Of a stretch of 64,000 nt of DNA, positions 8,613-19,158 are shown piece by piece. Source of the DNA: Vibrio penaeicida (GTDB taxonomy: Bacteria > Pseudomonadota > Gammaproteobacteria > Enterobacterales > Vibrionaceae); assembly GCF_030689305.1 (NCBI RefSeq), contig NZ_JAUYVM010000001.1:496001-560000 (forward strand), read 5' to 3'. The translations under genes and the position numbers were made by a program. The notes under the pieces are model-generated. The model ran no database searches, was not told where the DNA came from, and saw only the letters and a program-made list of their open reading frames with translations. Positions within the stretch are counted from its first letter, which is position 1, and every line of letters starts with the position of its first letter.

Positions 8613-9749
8613 TTGAATAATATGCTGAAAAGATTAAACCAAGTAGCGCGTTGGATATCTGGCGAAAGTGAAGATGTGTTCAATCGAGTTCACCACGTAT
8701 TTCTTTTACTAACATCAATATTTTTAGTCATTGTTGGTGTATTTAATACTGTTGCCAACATCACGCCCATTCATTTTTCATTCATCCTTTACTTTGCTGC
8801 TGGATTAATGGGAATCATGTGGTATTACTCTCGATTCAAAAATCATTATCGAGTCGTAGCAATTTTATTTGCCGCCTGCTTAATGGTTTTTATCATACCA
8901 ATAACTTGGTTTTCTAACTCAGGTTCATATGGTCCTACCGCGTTATATTGTTTAGTCACAGCGTTATATACCCAGAGTGTGTTGCGTGAGATGTCTTTAT
9001 TGCGGTGGCCGTTCATTATGTTTGCGGTGTGCCTCCCTTCAATATTGTTCAGTATCGAAACGTATTTTCCTGATTTGGTTATCCACTATACCTCTGATCA
9101 TGCTCGTTTTCTTGACCAGCAATTCTCCTACTTTGCGGTTATGATTTTGCTGATGGTAATGATGTCGGGTCATGTATACCGTTACCGTATGGAAGCAATG
9201 CGTGCCCATAGCTACGCAGAGAAATTGAGACACTTAGCCGAGCGTGACAGCCTAACAAACCTCTTTAACCACCGAGTGATTTTAGAAAAATCGAGACAAG
9301 TGAATGAGGTCTCCGAACACGCGAGCTTAGTCTTATGCGATGTCGATCATTTCAAAAAGCTGAATGACTCATACGGTCACCTTATGGGAGATGCCGTCCT
9401 TTCCGAATTAGCGAGAACGCTTGAAGCCGATTTTTTACCTAAAGGCGCATGTGTTGGGCGCTATGGTGGCGAGGAGTTTTTGATCGTTCTTCCCGTGGCT
9501 TTGGACGATGCTAAAATCATTGCTGAAAAAATCCGTATGGCGGTTCTTTACAGCAGTAGCCAGTCTTTAGAAATTACAATCAGCCTTGGTGTCTCTCAAT
9601 TCCAGCGAGAAGACACGGTAGCAGACACACTGAAACGAGCAGACGAAGCCTTATATCGCGCAAAACTATTAGGACGAAACCAAGTGGTTACCGCACCTAT
9701 AGATAACGGTAAAAACGCCACCGCTTCATCATCAGAAATCGCCAAATAG
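8613..9749 (+). CDS. Membrane diguanylate cyclase (GGDEF), no I-site
   Basis: About 378 residues. The N-terminal half holds about six hydrophobic segments. The C-terminal GGDEF domain has DVDHFKKLNDSYGH and the active-site GGEEF, and should make cyclic di-GMP from two GTP. The inhibitory RxxD motif expected just upstream of GGEEF is replaced by KGAC, so product inhibition through that site is unlikely. Start: the frame opens at TTG 8586. TTG at 8613 has AGGAAAG (8598-8604) at ideal spacing, while ATG at 8622 lies too far from it, so I prefer 8613. The gene lies upstream of a chemoreceptor and a hybrid kinase on the same strand. Confidence 0.85.
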   Translation: MNNMLKRLNQVARWISGESEDVFNRVHHVFLLLTSIFLVIVGVFNTVANITPIHFSFILYFAAGLMGIMWYYSRFKNHYRVVAILFAACLMVFIIPITWFSNSGSYGPTALYCLVTALYTQSVLREMSLLRWPFIMFAVCLPSILFSIETYFPDLVIHYTSDHARFLDQQFSYFAVMILLMVMMSGHVYRYRMEAMRAHSYAEKLRHLAERDSLTNLFNHRVILEKSRQVNEVSEHASLVLCDVDHFKKLNDSYGHLMGDAVLSELARTLEADFLPKGACVGRYGGEEFLIVLPVALDDAKIIAEKIRMAVLYSSSQSLEITISLGVSQFQREDTVADTLKRADEALYRAKLLGRNQVVTAPIDNGKNATASSSEIAK

Positions 9750-9894
9750 TGTCAATAGTCTCGTAGGTTCATTCTTAATCTCTTGCTTACTGCATCTCGT
9801 TTCGAGCTAAAAAACAAATTCCCTCTAGATCTTTCTAATAATCAACATTCTTGAACTACACTTATTTCAATTGTGTTGGGTAGAGGGAAATTAT

Positions 9895-11616
9895 ATGAAA
9901 ACCAGAGCAATTATGGCTTACGTTTTCGGCGCCATATCGGTCATATCTGTGGTCACTTTTTTATTAGGGTTTAATATTCTAAGCTCTGCAGGAAAGCTAA
10001 AACAGACATCCGAGACGAGGTATGCTTCTTATCAGGTTGCTGACGAGCTCAGACAAAGTTCGGATGATCTAACAAGGCTTGCTCGAACTTATGCACTAAC
10101 AGCAAATGCCGACTATGAAAGCATGTACATGGACATACTCGCTATTCGTAATGGCGAAAAACCTCTTCCTGAGAAATACCACCAGATATATTGGGATTTG
10201 GTCATCAATTATGGTGAAAAGCCCAAGCCAGATGGTATTACCGTATCTATCCAACAGCGAATGAAAGATCTTGGATTCTCCGACAAAGAATTCTCGCTGT
10301 TAAAAGAAGCGCAAAGCAATTCCGATGCCTTAGTGAATTTGGAAGTAAAAGCAATGAACGCGGTTAAGGGTATCTTCCTTGATCCAAATTCAGGTCAGTA
10401 CACGGTCAAAGGCGACCCCGACACATCAATGGCGGCAGAGTTGCTTCACAGTAAGACATACCATGTAGAAAAAGCGAAAATCATGAAGCCCATCGATGGT
10501 TTCTTCTCTGAATTAGAAGCTCGAACATTTGGATATCTACAAAACGACTTTGGTTCACTTCAGGGCACAGTTACCATTACGCTTGCTTTAATGGCTGCGA
10601 TGCTCGTGGTATCCATAATTGGTTTCATAATGGTCAATCGTGTTGTGACTAAACCGGTTACAGCATTAAGTGAACAACTCAAGTCCATTGAGTCTAGTGG
10701 TAACTTAAGCCATAGAATTAAAAATGTGGGAACGGGTGAAATCGGTGAAATTGCGAAGCAGATTAACAGCATGCTGGAGTCTTTGCATAAAACTAAGGAA
10801 ACCTCTTCGCGTATTTCTTCACATGTGCAAGATCTCGCATCTGAAACGCATGGAGTGGTGTCTGAAAGCCGTATGAACTCCGACACTCTGACTCAAGAAA
10901 CAAACTCTGTATTGGTTGCGGTCGAAGAAATGGCAACGGCGCTAACGCGTGTCACTGACGTAACGGTTACGGCGGAAAATGAAGCGTCTCAAAACGATAA
11001 AAACGTCAGCGAAGGACAGTCGTCGATGCAGCTCGCGGTGGACTCAATGACGACATTGCAAAGTGAATTTGGTCATACTCAGCAAGCAATGGAAGGGTTG
11101 ATTTCAGAAAGTGCTCAAGTCTCTGGTGTGCTCGACGTTATCAAATCTATTGCCGAACAAACCAATTTATTGGCACTCAATGCCGCGATTGAAGCTGCAC
11201 GTGCGGGTGAACAAGGCCGAGGGTTTGCGGTAGTAGCAGACGAAGTTCGCTCGTTAGCACAAAGAACTCAAGACTCAACAAATGAAATTGAAGAGATCAT
11301 TGCGAGCCTTCAAGAGAAAACAAACTCGATGGGTGGCACCATTAACCAAGCTGCTAATTTGATGGGTACAGCTCACGAAAGTATTGATAGAATTGGTGAA
11401 GTCTTCGTGAAAATTAAAGATACAACAGGAACTATTTTCAGTTTGAACTCAGAGATCGCGCAATCGACAGATGAGCAGTCAAAAGTGTCGAACATGATAA
11501 ATGAAAGCCTGACCCAAATTAGCGACCTAACAAATAAGGTGGCGCATTCCATTGAGCAAGTTGAGCATTCGGCTTCTAATCTCGATCAGCGCGCAAAAGA
11601 ACTGGCAAATATTTAA
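9895..11616 (+). CDS. Methyl-accepting chemotaxis protein
   Basis: Chemoreceptor of 573 residues from ATG 9895, which has AGAGGG about 8 bases upstream; the frame opens earlier at 9871. TM1 is near residues 7-30 and a helical periplasmic sensor of about 190 residues follows. TM2 is near 225-247, then HAMP ([12 protein letters not shown]) and a cytoplasmic signalling domain with the conserved hairpin tip [20 protein letters not shown]. The sensor contains [11 protein letters not shown], a pattern found in four-helix ligand-binding domains. The ligand is unknown. It ends without a CheR-binding pentapeptide. A terminator follows, so it is probably transcribed alone. Confidence 0.92.
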   Translation: MKTRAIMAYVFGAISVISVVTFLLGFNILSSAGKLKQTSETRYASYQVADELRQSSDDLTRLARTYALTANADYESMYMDILAIRNGEKPLPEKYHQIYWDLVINYGEKPKPDGITVSIQQRMKDLGFSDKEFSLLKEAQSNSDALVNLEVKAMNAVKGIFLDPNSGQYTVKGDPDTSMAAELLHSKTYHVEKAKIMKPIDGFFSELEARTFGYLQNDFGSLQGTVTITLALMAAMLVVSIIGFIMVNRVVTKPVTALSEQLKSIESSGNLSHRIKNVGTGEIGEIAKQINSMLESLHKTKETSSRISSHVQDLASETHGVVSESRMNSDTLTQETNSVLVAVEEMATALTRVTDVTVTAENEASQNDKNVSEGQSSMQLAVDSMTTLQSEFGHTQQAMEGLISESAQVSGVLDVIKSIAEQTNLLALNAAIEAARAGEQGRGFAVVADEVRSLAQRTQDSTNEIEEIIASLQEKTNSMGGTINQAANLMGTAHESIDRIGEVFVKIKDTTGTIFSLNSEIAQSTDEQSKVSNMINESLTQISDLTNKVAHSIEQVEHSASNLDQRAKELANI

Positions 11617-11645
11617 GTACAGCATTATCAATATTTGTATCAAAA

Positions 11646-11675
11646 GGGTGCCTTTTTTGAAGGCATCTTTTTTTT
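11646..11675 (+). terminator. Rho-independent terminator after the chemoreceptor gene
   Basis: AGGGTGCCTT pairs with AAGGCATCTT (one G-T pair), and a run of eight T follows at 11668-11675. It lies 30 bases past the chemoreceptor stop. Confidence 0.8.
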
Positions 11676-11779
11676 GTCACGTAAAGGTCACACTTCAATC
11701 AATTACTTCGTTGTTTTCCTTTAAAAAAAGCTCAACTCTTTCTACGTTAAGTAGATAATTTCACTTCTGTTGCATACTC

Positions 11780-14275
11780 ATGATCATAAAAGTGCTCTCG
11801 AATTCAATTAAAGGTCAGATCGCATTCTCAATTGTGACCATTTTTGCCTTGTTTCTAGTATGGGTATTTGCCAATGGATACTTCAATACGCAGCAAGACA
11901 TCTTGGGCACAATCCGCCACGACATTACCAAAGCACATACTTCATTACTTCAACTGCGCCGCCATGAGAAAGATTTTCTCGCAAGGAAATCTGAACAATA
12001 CACCGAGCGGTTTGAATCCGAGATCGCAGAATTATCTCAAGCGCTCAATGAAATTTATCTCTTAAGCGCCGAAGTCGATATTAATGTTCGAGATGATCTT
12101 AAAAGAACGCTTACTTCTGTAGGGCAATATAAAGACGGGTTCAACTCGCTTTCTGTTACATATATGCATATCTACAAGCCGACCTCTGGGTTGGTCGATA
12201 GGTTACTGCTCAATCTTGCGCAACTCAGATTAGAACTGGGCAAATCACCTCAAAACGTAAAACAACTTATTGCCGAAACGGAACACCTTGTACTTGAAAT
12301 GGGTGCTAACCAAACCTTCCTATTGCAAGTCGAAAACAAACTCCTGAAAAGCCTCTATAAAAAGGATGTTTCAGAAAAGAAATCCATTATCAATAGCTTA
12401 ATGGCGCTAAAGAATGACTTATCACCCAATGAGCAAAACACCTATTCAATCACGTTGCTTGAACAGATATCCGAGCAAATTCATGACTTACTATTCAGCC
12501 TTCGTGTGTTAGGGCTAGACGAAACACTGGGTCAACATGGCGAGCTTCGTAAAAACGCGCATTCTATAGAAGCCAACTTTTTTGAATTAAGCGAGCATGT
12601 AGATGCTGCCATCAATGCTTCAGAGGCAACTATAGCAACTTATCGTTTCTTCTTATTCGTGACTATGCTGGTCGTCTCCGTCATTTCGCTACTGATACTG
12701 ATATTTAACGCTTCAAAGATCGAGAATATGCTCAAATATTCGGTAAAAGAGGCGAAAAAAGCCAACCGAGCTAAGAGTTCGTTTTTAGCGAATATGTCTC
12801 ACGAAATTCGAACCCCATTGAATGGCATCATCGGTATGGCTGAGATCCTAAAAGGCACAAGCCTTTCCGCCATTCAAAAAGATTATCTAAAAACCATAGA
12901 TTCTTCTTCACAGACTCTGCTCATGCTCATTAATGACGTGCTGGATCTCTCTAAAATTGAATCTGGAAAGCTTCAAATTTCACCACACACGTCGAATGTA
13001 AGAGAAGTCATTTACGATACCGCAGCTCTCATTGCCCCTAAATCACATCAGTCGGGTATTCAATTGAACGTCGACGTTTCGACATCCATTCCTGAGCACG
13101 TAAAGTTAGACGAACACAAGCTTCGTCAGGTAATGATGAATCTCGCTTCAAACGCGATAAAATTCACCAAGCAAGGCTCTGTTTCTCTCATCTTGTCTAG
13201 TCGCGCAATGGATTCTGGAAACATCACTTTACTGTTCCAAGTGATAGATACTGGTATAGGTATTGATGTTTCCCAGCAAAAAAAAATCTTTCAGGCTTTC
13301 GAACAAGAAAATTCAGACACCTCGAAAGAGTTTGGAGGAACGGGCCTTGGCTTAGCCATCAGTGACAAGATTGTCGAACTGATGGGCGGCAAACTGACAC
13401 TCGTTTCCGAAAAAGGAAATGGCAGTGAGTTTAAATTTGAAATCACCTGCCCTATCGAGTCGGGACATCAAGTGCCAATTAATAACCTACCTGCTGTCTA
13501 TCTCGTTAATATTGAAGAAGGCGCGGCTATTTGTGATGAACTGAAACATTTTGGTGTTTCATATTCGACGTACGATATGGACAATAGCGAACCAGATATA
13601 CCCGAAAATAGTGTTGTACTCTGTCATCAGGCAGAAGAAGAACCTACGCATGTTTTGCTGTCGCAAATTCGTTTAACGCATCCAGAATTACCCGTTGTAT
13701 TAGTCCGAAATAACCACCAAAAACATTATAATTTTGAGCATTTAGTTGATGGCTATTTAACAGATCCATTATTCGGCCTACGCCTTCTTACTGTGTTGAA
13801 AGAGAGTGTGAGCCAGCATACTCCCGATGCGGCTTCTGCCTATGATTTTTCAATGGAAACCAATACCAATGTTTCGCCTGAAATACTATTGGTTGAAGAT
13901 AATGCAGTAAACCAAAAAGTTGCTCAGATCAATTTGGAGAGAATGGGATTAAGAGTTTTTATAGCAAACAACGGGCAAGAAGCCGTCGATGCCTACCAAG
14001 CCAACCCAAGCCAGTTTGCAACGGTTTTGATGGACTGCATGATGCCAGTAAAGGATGGGTTTGATGCAACAAAAGAAATTCGTATGCACGAAAGAAAAAA
14101 TAGTTTAAACCCAATCCCCATCATTGCGTTAACAGCAAGCGTGTTAGAAGACGATATTCAAAAGTGCTTTGATGTTGGTATGGATGATTACTTACCCAAG
14201 CCATTCACCAAAGCTGTTTTCGTCGCTAAGATGGAAAAATACGTCGAAGGCGTGAAAGAGAGTGTTACTGACTAG
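11780..14275 (+). CDS. Hybrid sensor histidine kinase with C-terminal receiver
   Basis: 831 residues. TM1 about 12-32 and TM2 about 288-310 flank a long helical periplasmic domain. Its LLQLRRHEKDFLARK segment resembles helical bimodular sensor domains. HisKA has NMSHEIRTPLNGIIGM (His341), and HATPase has DTGIGID and GGTGLGLAIS. A degenerate receiver-like stretch lies at about 575-685, and a true receiver at about 700-825 has LVEDNAVNQK and phosphoacceptor Asp752 (VLMDCMMP). No Hpt domain follows, so phosphate must pass to a separate Hpt protein. There is no obvious RBS before ATG 11780. Stimulus and output are unknown. Confidence 0.88.
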   Translation: MIIKVLSNSIKGQIAFSIVTIFALFLVWVFANGYFNTQQDILGTIRHDITKAHTSLLQLRRHEKDFLARKSEQYTERFESEIAELSQALNEIYLLSAEVDINVRDDLKRTLTSVGQYKDGFNSLSVTYMHIYKPTSGLVDRLLLNLAQLRLELGKSPQNVKQLIAETEHLVLEMGANQTFLLQVENKLLKSLYKKDVSEKKSIINSLMALKNDLSPNEQNTYSITLLEQISEQIHDLLFSLRVLGLDETLGQHGELRKNAHSIEANFFELSEHVDAAINASEATIATYRFFLFVTMLVVSVISLLILIFNASKIENMLKYSVKEAKKANRAKSSFLANMSHEIRTPLNGIIGMAEILKGTSLSAIQKDYLKTIDSSSQTLLMLINDVLDLSKIESGKLQISPHTSNVREVIYDTAALIAPKSHQSGIQLNVDVSTSIPEHVKLDEHKLRQVMMNLASNAIKFTKQGSVSLILSSRAMDSGNITLLFQVIDTGIGIDVSQQKKIFQAFEQENSDTSKEFGGTGLGLAISDKIVELMGGKLTLVSEKGNGSEFKFEITCPIESGHQVPINNLPAVYLVNIEEGAAICDELKHFGVSYSTYDMDNSEPDIPENSVVLCHQAEEEPTHVLLSQIRLTHPELPVVLVRNNHQKHYNFEHLVDGYLTDPLFGLRLLTVLKESVSQHTPDAASAYDFSMETNTNVSPEILLVEDNAVNQKVAQINLERMGLRVFIANNGQEAVDAYQANPSQFATVLMDCMMPVKDGFDATKEIRMHERKNSLNPIPIIALTASVLEDDIQKCFDVGMDDYLPKPFTKAVFVAKMEKYVEGVKESVTD

Positions 14276-14333
14276 GCGGTTTCGCTTTCACTGTGATTCA
14301 ATCGCAGAGATTTGTGTAGAATTCAAACAACAA

Positions 14334-14828
14334 TTAAGAAGTAAGTGTTTTCAGTGATGACGGCACTATGATCTTATGCGCTGGTGTAACAAACAGCATG
14401 TACACACGACCAAGATTGTTGTGAACGTGGACAACCGTCGTCGCGTGGACTTGGATTTTATCTCCCAGCTTTTCCAGATAGAAAGAGACTTTTACGTTAA
14501 GGTGTTTGTCCTCGTCTTCTAGAATCACTTCTTGCTGGTTCACAGAGTGCAATGTGAAGATACCCACTCGATCACCCACACAATAGTCAGCCGCCTTTTT
14601 ATCACTTTGGAGATCTCGCATCTTCCCCAAGTTTTTTAACCCGAAGACACCCACAATTCGATTTCGCAGATCCATAAGCGCATTCACCCACTGAGGGGAT
14701 TTACTCATCAACTCTATATACACGTCCATCGCAGATTGGTTGTGATTTTGAATGTATGTTGTAAACGTATCGTGGAAATAAGCGCCAGATATAAACTGGT
14801 GGATTTGAGCATTTGATTGAAATGTCAT
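14334..14828 (-). CDS. DUF2867-like protein
   Basis: Soluble protein of 164 residues without signal peptide. The segment SPQWVNALMDLRNRIVGVFGLKNLG and the C-terminal beta-rich half ending in a hydrophobic VYMLFVTPAHKIIV resemble DUF2867 proteins, which are of unknown function. The gene is convergent with the hybrid kinase and about 160 bases from the tRNA-Arg terminator. The family call is from pattern memory. Confidence 0.65.
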   Translation of the reverse strand: MTFQSNAQIHQFISGAYFHDTFTTYIQNHNQSAMDVYIELMSKSPQWVNALMDLRNRIVGVFGLKNLGKMRDLQSDKKAADYCVGDRVGIFTLHSVNQQEVILEDEDKHLNVKVSFYLEKLGDKIQVHATTVVHVHNNLGRVYMLFVTPAHKIIVPSSLKTLTS

Positions 14829-14946
14829 GAACTCTTCCCTAATTCAACAAAATTAAGCAAAGAGTAACATTTAGGGTATTAACGGAGCGTAGCTAAAGTT
14901 ACCTATCGTGTACTGACAATTTTCATAGGCAGCATATAAAACGATA

Positions 14947-14979
14947 AAACCCCTGACAGCTTACGCTATCAGGGGTTTT
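14947..14979 (-). terminator. Terminator of tRNA-Arg
   Basis: AAAACCCCTGACAGC pairs with GCTATCAGGGGTTTT around TTAC, a nearly symmetric hairpin with T-runs on both strands, directly after the 3' end of the tRNA. It may also end transcripts coming from the other side. Confidence 0.75.
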
Positions 14980-14985
14980 GAATAA

Positions 14986-15062
14986 TGGCACGCCCTGAAG
15001 GATTCGAACCTTCGACCACATCCTTAGAAGGGACGTGCTCTATCCAGCTGAGCTAAGGGCGC
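14986..15062 (-). tRNA. tRNA-Arg (anticodon TCT)
   Basis: 77 bases on the minus strand with encoded CCA (TGG at 14986-14988). The acceptor GCGCCCT pairs with AGGGCGT, with a G-T pair at the first position. The D-arm TAGCTCAGCTGGATAGAGC is canonical, the anticodon stem-loop CGTCC-CTTCTAA-GGATG gives TCT, and the T-arm is GAAGGTTCGAATCCTTC. It decodes the rare AGA codon. It lies beside folD, as argU does in Escherichia coli, where it is a prophage attachment site. No integrase or duplicated 3' end is seen here. Confidence 0.97.
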
Positions 15063-15262
15063 GCTACAGGAAAAGGATTATACGAGATGATTGAACAAGG
15101 TCAACGAATTTATCTAACATTCTGATTCGAATGACCAAAAAAAAGCCGGAATGGAGAAAAACGCACCGAAAGCCTAACTAGCAATCGTTTGCGCAATAGA
15201 TATTGTCATATTTTTTTGCGACAATACGCCCAAAATTAAGCCCCATAACCTCAAGGAATAAC

Positions 15263-16117
15263 ATGTCTGCTCAAAATATTGATGGCAAACTCATTTCTCA
15301 AACTGTTCGTTCAGAAGTTGCAGCACGTGTAAAAGCACGTACTGATGCAGGGCTCCGCGCACCAGGCCTTGCCGTGGTTTTAGTTGGTGAAGATCCAGCG
15401 TCTCAAGTTTACGTAGGCAGCAAGCGTAAAGCGTGTGAAGAAGTCGGCTTTGTTTCTAAGTCTTTTGACCTTCCTGCTACTACTTCAGAAGAAGAATTAC
15501 TGGCTTTGGTCGATGAATTAAACCAAGACGGTGAAATCGACGGTATTCTCGTTCAGCTTCCTCTTCCAGCAGGCATCGATAGCACCAAGGTTTTAGAGCG
15601 CATTACACCGAATAAAGACGTAGATGGCTTCCACCCATATAATGTGGGTCGTTTGTCTCAGCGCATCCCTAAACTTCGCTCATGTACGCCAAAAGGCATC
15701 ATTACTTTGCTGGATCGCTACAATATCGAGTTGCGTGGAAAACACGCCGTTGTTGTGGGTGCATCGAACATTGTTGGTCGCCCTATGACGCTTGAGTTGT
15801 TGCTTGCAGGCTGTACAACGACAACTTGTCACCGCTTCACGAAAGATTTAGAAAATCACGTCCGCCAAGCTGATGTGGTTGTGGTTGCGGTTGGCAAACC
15901 AAATTTTGTTCCTGGTGCTTGGATCAAGAAAGGGGCGATTGTCGTTGATGTCGGTATCAACCGTTTAGATTCAGGTAAACTGGTTGGCGATGTTGAATAC
16001 GACGTGGCTAAGGAAAATGCGAGCTTTATTACACCGGTACCTGGTGGTGTTGGTCCAATGACCGTTGCAAGCCTTATCGAAAACACAATGCTGGCCTGCG
16101 AACAATACAACAGCTAA
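15263..16117 (+). CDS. folD: Methylenetetrahydrofolate dehydrogenase/cyclohydrolase FolD
   Basis: 284 residues from ATG 15263, with AAGGA at 15253-15257. The longer frame from 15203 adds 20 residues outside the family pattern. FolD interconverts 5,10-methylene-, methenyl- and 10-formyl-tetrahydrofolate in the cytoplasm. Visible are the catalytic [14 protein letters not shown] (Tyr and Lys), the ILVQLPLP loop, [11 protein letters not shown], the NADP-binding [10 protein letters not shown] and the C-terminal PGGVGPMT. Length matches E. coli FolD (288). The divergent tRNA-Arg(TCT) gene is a conserved neighbour. The purU gene in this window uses its product, 10-formyl-tetrahydrofolate. Confidence 0.97.
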   Translation: MSAQNIDGKLISQTVRSEVAARVKARTDAGLRAPGLAVVLVGEDPASQVYVGSKRKACEEVGFVSKSFDLPATTSEEELLALVDELNQDGEIDGILVQLPLPAGIDSTKVLERITPNKDVDGFHPYNVGRLSQRIPKLRSCTPKGIITLLDRYNIELRGKHAVVVGASNIVGRPMTLELLLAGCTTTTCHRFTKDLENHVRQADVVVVAVGKPNFVPGAWIKKGAIVVDVGINRLDSGKLVGDVEYDVAKENASFITPVPGGVGPMTVASLIENTMLACEQYNS

Positions 16118-16173
16118 CATTCAATTTTCAGCTTTCAGCAAAGAGTTGAATCTGTAATCCATTATTCCTACTA

Positions 16174-16206
16174 AAAAGCGAAGCAATAATGCTTCGCTTT
16201 TTCTTA
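16174..16206. terminator. Bidirectional terminator between folD and the lytic transglycosylase
   Basis: AAAAAGCGAAGCA and TGCTTCGCTTTTT pair around ATAA, with A- and T-runs on either side, serving both converging genes. Confidence 0.85.
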
Positions 16207-16221
16207 GAGGTTCAATAACTA

Positions 16222-17190
16222 TTACTGCACAATTTTATCGGCTAGATGACTTACCGCGATACCGAAATAGTATGAGCGATTCCACTTCATCAACACCTGA
16301 TAATTATTGTAAATCAGATAAGCGCGGCCATTTTCGTCATCGGGCATGATTAACCAGGCATCGATATCTTCTTTAGGCTGAGGAAGCGCTTTACCGTTAA
16401 TTCGAGTCACACCCAACTTGCTCCACTCTGCCAATGTTTTTGCTTTGGCTTTCTGACGCCCCTCAAGGTTCATATCAAAACCTGCTGGTACCGTGACCTG
16501 ACGTCCCCAAGTGTACTTGTCGTCCCATCCAGATTGGCTTAAATAGTTGGCAGTAGAAGCAAACACATCTGACTTAGTATTCCAGATATCTTTCTTCCCA
16601 TCATTGTTGCCGTCGGCGGCATACGCAAGGAAGGAGCTAGGCATAAATTGACACTGCCCCATTGCCCCAGCCCAAGAGCCTTTCATTTTATGAGGAAGAA
16701 TGTGCCCTTGATCGAGAATAGTGAGCGCTGCCATGGTTTCTTTTCGGAAAAAAGCTTCACGGCGACCATCAAAAGACAGAGTAGTAAGCGCATCTATCAC
16801 GCTATAACCACCCGTGAGCTTACCGAAATTACTTTCCACACCCCAGAGTGCAACAATAAATCTAGGTTGAACTCCGTACTCATCACCTATTCGTTTCAGT
16901 TCGGTATAGTGCTTATTGTAAAGGGCTTTAGCCTGCTTTACCTTCCAGTCCGGTACTGCTCTGGGTATGTATTCATCCAAAGTCAGCCTTTTTTCCGGTT
17001 GGTTTCGGTCTGCCTTTACCGCTCTTGGTTTATAAGTGACGTTTTCAAATGCCTTATCAATAATTGACTGAGAAATCCCTTTCTCTAAGGCTTCTGCTTT
17101 CAGCCCTGTGACATATTCATCAAAGTCAGGCTGGGCAAATGCCGCATGGCTCAAGCCCAAACCTAACAAAGCAACGAGTAGTTTTTTCAA
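16222..17190 (-). CDS. Lytic murein transglycosylase, MltB/SLT_2 family
   Basis: Periplasmic peptidoglycan lytic transglycosylase of 322 residues (GH103 type). The signal peptide is cleaved at about residue 19 (HAAFA/QPDF). There is no lipobox, so it should be soluble, unlike E. coli MltB. The catalytic Glu119 lies in ALWGVESNFG. GSWAGAMGQCQFMPSSFLAYA and DGNNDGKKDIWN (a calcium-binding-like loop) are typical of the family, and the C-terminus RSYYFGIAVSHLAD is conserved. It cleaves glycan strands to give 1,6-anhydro-muropeptides. It lies 27 bases after ycgL on the same strand and may be cotranscribed with it. Confidence 0.9.
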   Translation of the reverse strand: MKKLLVALLGLGLSHAAFAQPDFDEYVTGLKAEALEKGISQSIIDKAFENVTYKPRAVKADRNQPEKRLTLDEYIPRAVPDWKVKQAKALYNKHYTELKRIGDEYGVQPRFIVALWGVESNFGKLTGGYSVIDALTTLSFDGRREAFFRKETMAALTILDQGHILPHKMKGSWAGAMGQCQFMPSSFLAYAADGNNDGKKDIWNTKSDVFASTANYLSQSGWDDKYTWGRQVTVPAGFDMNLEGRQKAKAKTLAEWSKLGVTRINGKALPQPKEDIDAWLIMPDDENGRAYLIYNNYQVLMKWNRSYYFGIAVSHLADKIVQ

Positions 17191-17217
17191 GCCTTTCTCC
17201 CTGAGCGGCTAGCGTTA

Positions 17218-17493
17218 TTATTTTTGCTTCGCCTTCTGCTCTTTATATTTTTCTAGTAAGTTTTCTGGTGGTGGTGGAAGCTGAAGGAAGTAACCTTCTC
17301 TTTCCATTGATTCTTTTACTTTTTCTACGTCTACTTGAGCCAATTTACGACCATCCATTTTGATGACCATAACAAAGACAGGTTTACCAAACATGTCTTT
17401 TAAAGGCTGCGGAACCTCAGAAAAATCATCTTTCTTAGGAATGTACAGGTATGCCCCTTCTTTTTTAGGGCTTTTGTAGATAGAACACAACAT
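17218..17493 (-). CDS. ycgL: YcgL-domain protein
   Basis: Small cytoplasmic protein of 91 residues starting [18 protein letters not shown], the conserved N-terminus of YcgL (DUF709). The function is not established. It is divergent from minC, as in E. coli, where ycgL also adjoins minCDE. The proline-rich [13 protein letters not shown] tail is typical. The roughly 180 bases to minC must contain both promoters. Confidence 0.93.
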   Translation of the reverse strand: MLCSIYKSPKKEGAYLYIPKKDDFSEVPQPLKDMFGKPVFVMVIKMDGRKLAQVDVEKVKESMEREGYFLQLPPPPENLLEKYKEQKAKQK

Positions 17494-17670
17494 ATGAGAC
17501 CTATTCTTGCGTATTTTTCTTCGCTAAAAAGTGAAGTTTTCGTAAAGTTTAAGAGATTTTGAACGTAAAGCGTCTATTTGACAATAAGTTGCTTGATGAG
17601 GATTGTGTAGAAATATAACATGCTACCATTTTAGGGTTTGAGCCCAAGCCAAATTGTTTGAAATTTAATC

Positions 17671-18330
17671 ATGACAACATCCACGGATTTAAAAGGTAGC
17701 AGTTTTACGTTATCTGTCCTTCACCTGTCAGGCACTGACGTGAGCGAGAGTGTACGTTTTCTACACGACAAAGTCGAACAAGCCCCTGCATTTTTCCAAT
17801 ATGCGCCAGTAGTGCTTAACATCGAACAAATGTCCGGTGATGTCGATTTTCAGCAGTTAAAAGCGGGGGTACTTTCAACAGGAATGATCCCTGTTGGCGT
17901 GACTGGTTGCAAAGACAAACGTGCACAATCTTCAGCAAAAGAAGCAGGGTTCGCCGTTATGTCTTCAAGTAAGACCACCTCCGCCCCTGCCCAAATGGCA
18001 CCGACTAAAATCGTGCGTACTCCTATTCGCTCTGGTCAGCAAATCTATGCGAAAGATGGTGACTTGGTCATATTGAACCATGTTAGTGCTGGTGCCGAAG
18101 TGATTGCCGATGGCAGTATTCATATCCATGGCACTTTGCGAGGCAGAGCCATCGCTGGAGCCAGCGGGCAAAAAGAAGCAAAGATCATTTGCCACGATTT
18201 ACAGGCTGAGCTGATTTCCATTGCAGGGAATTATTGGCTCAGTGACCAAATTGACAGTACGTATTGGCAGAAAAAAATCATGCTCAGCATGCATGAAGAC
18301 CAACTGACAATCGACACCCTCACGATTTAA
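17671..18330 (+). CDS. minC: Septum site-determining protein MinC
   Basis: 219 residues. The N-terminal domain (about 1-105) opposes FtsZ assembly. The C-terminal beta-helix (about 120-219) has [20 protein letters not shown] and GRAIAGASG and binds MinD. As the MinD partner it blocks division at the poles. It begins the minCDE operon, 10 bases before minD. Confidence 0.96.
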   Translation: MTTSTDLKGSSFTLSVLHLSGTDVSESVRFLHDKVEQAPAFFQYAPVVLNIEQMSGDVDFQQLKAGVLSTGMIPVGVTGCKDKRAQSSAKEAGFAVMSSSKTTSAPAQMAPTKIVRTPIRSGQQIYAKDGDLVILNHVSAGAEVIADGSIHIHGTLRGRAIAGASGQKEAKIICHDLQAELISIAGNYWLSDQIDSTYWQKKIMLSMHEDQLTIDTLTI

Positions 18331-18340
18331 AAAGGAAAAT

Positions 18341-19156
18341 TTGATGGCACGCATCATTGTTGTTACATCAGGTAAAGGTGGCGTTGGTAAAACCACCTCT
18401 AGCGCAGCGATCGCCTCTGGGCTCGCTCTCAAAGGTAAAAAAACGGCCGTCATCGACTTTGATATTGGCTTACGTAACCTCGACCTGATTATGGGTTGTG
18501 AACGCCGAGTAGTTTACGATTTCGTTAATGTTATCAACGGTGAAGCCACACTTAATCAAGCTATGATTAAGGACAAGCGCACTGAAAATTTGTTCATTCT
18601 TCCTGCTTCACAAACTCGTGATAAAGACGCGCTAACAAAAGAAGGCGTACAACGAATTTTGACTGAGTTGGATGAAATGGGCTTTGATTTCATCATTTGC
18701 GATTCACCTGCGGGCATCGAGCAAGGTGCGCTCATGGCACTATACTTTGCAGATGAAGCCATTGTTACGACGAACCCTGAAGTTTCGTCAGTGCGTGATT
18801 CTGACCGAATTCTAGGAATACTTGACTCAAAGAGCCGACGCGCAGAAGAAGGGTTAGAGCCAGTAAAACAGCACTTGCTGTTAACTCGCTACAACCCAGA
18901 ACGCGTAACACTAGGCGAAATGTTGAGTGTCGAAGACGTGGAAGAAATTCTGCACATTTCTCTATTGGGTGTGATTCCAGAAAGCCAAGCGGTTCTGAAT
19001 GCATCGAATAAAGGTGTGCCAGTGATTTTTGATGACGAATCTGATGCTGGTCTCGCCTACGATGATGCAGTTGAGCGCTTACTGGGCAATGAAAGAGCGT
19101 TCCGCTTCTTAACGGAGCAAAAGAAAGGCATCTTTAAACGACTATTTGGAGGCTAA
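18341..19156 (+). CDS. minD: Septum site-determining ATPase MinD
   Basis: 271 residues. The deviant Walker A motif GKGGVGKTT is at about 11-19, the switch region includes [11 protein letters not shown], and [14 protein letters not shown] follows. The C-terminal amphipathic helix [11 protein letters not shown] binds the membrane. MinD recruits MinC and oscillates with MinE. It lies 10 bases after minC and 2 bases before minE. Confidence 0.98.
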   Translation: MMARIIVVTSGKGGVGKTTSSAAIASGLALKGKKTAVIDFDIGLRNLDLIMGCERRVVYDFVNVINGEATLNQAMIKDKRTENLFILPASQTRDKDALTKEGVQRILTELDEMGFDFIICDSPAGIEQGALMALYFADEAIVTTNPEVSSVRDSDRILGILDSKSRRAEEGLEPVKQHLLLTRYNPERVTLGEMLSVEDVEEILHISLLGVIPESQAVLNASNKGVPVIFDDESDAGLAYDDAVERLLGNERAFRFLTEQKKGIFKRLFGG

Positions 19157-19158
19157 TT

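Noticed and set aside
14986..15062. Integration site at tRNA-Arg
   Set aside because: This tRNA is a known phage attachment site in E. coli, but no integrase, no repeated 3' end and no foreign block are present here.
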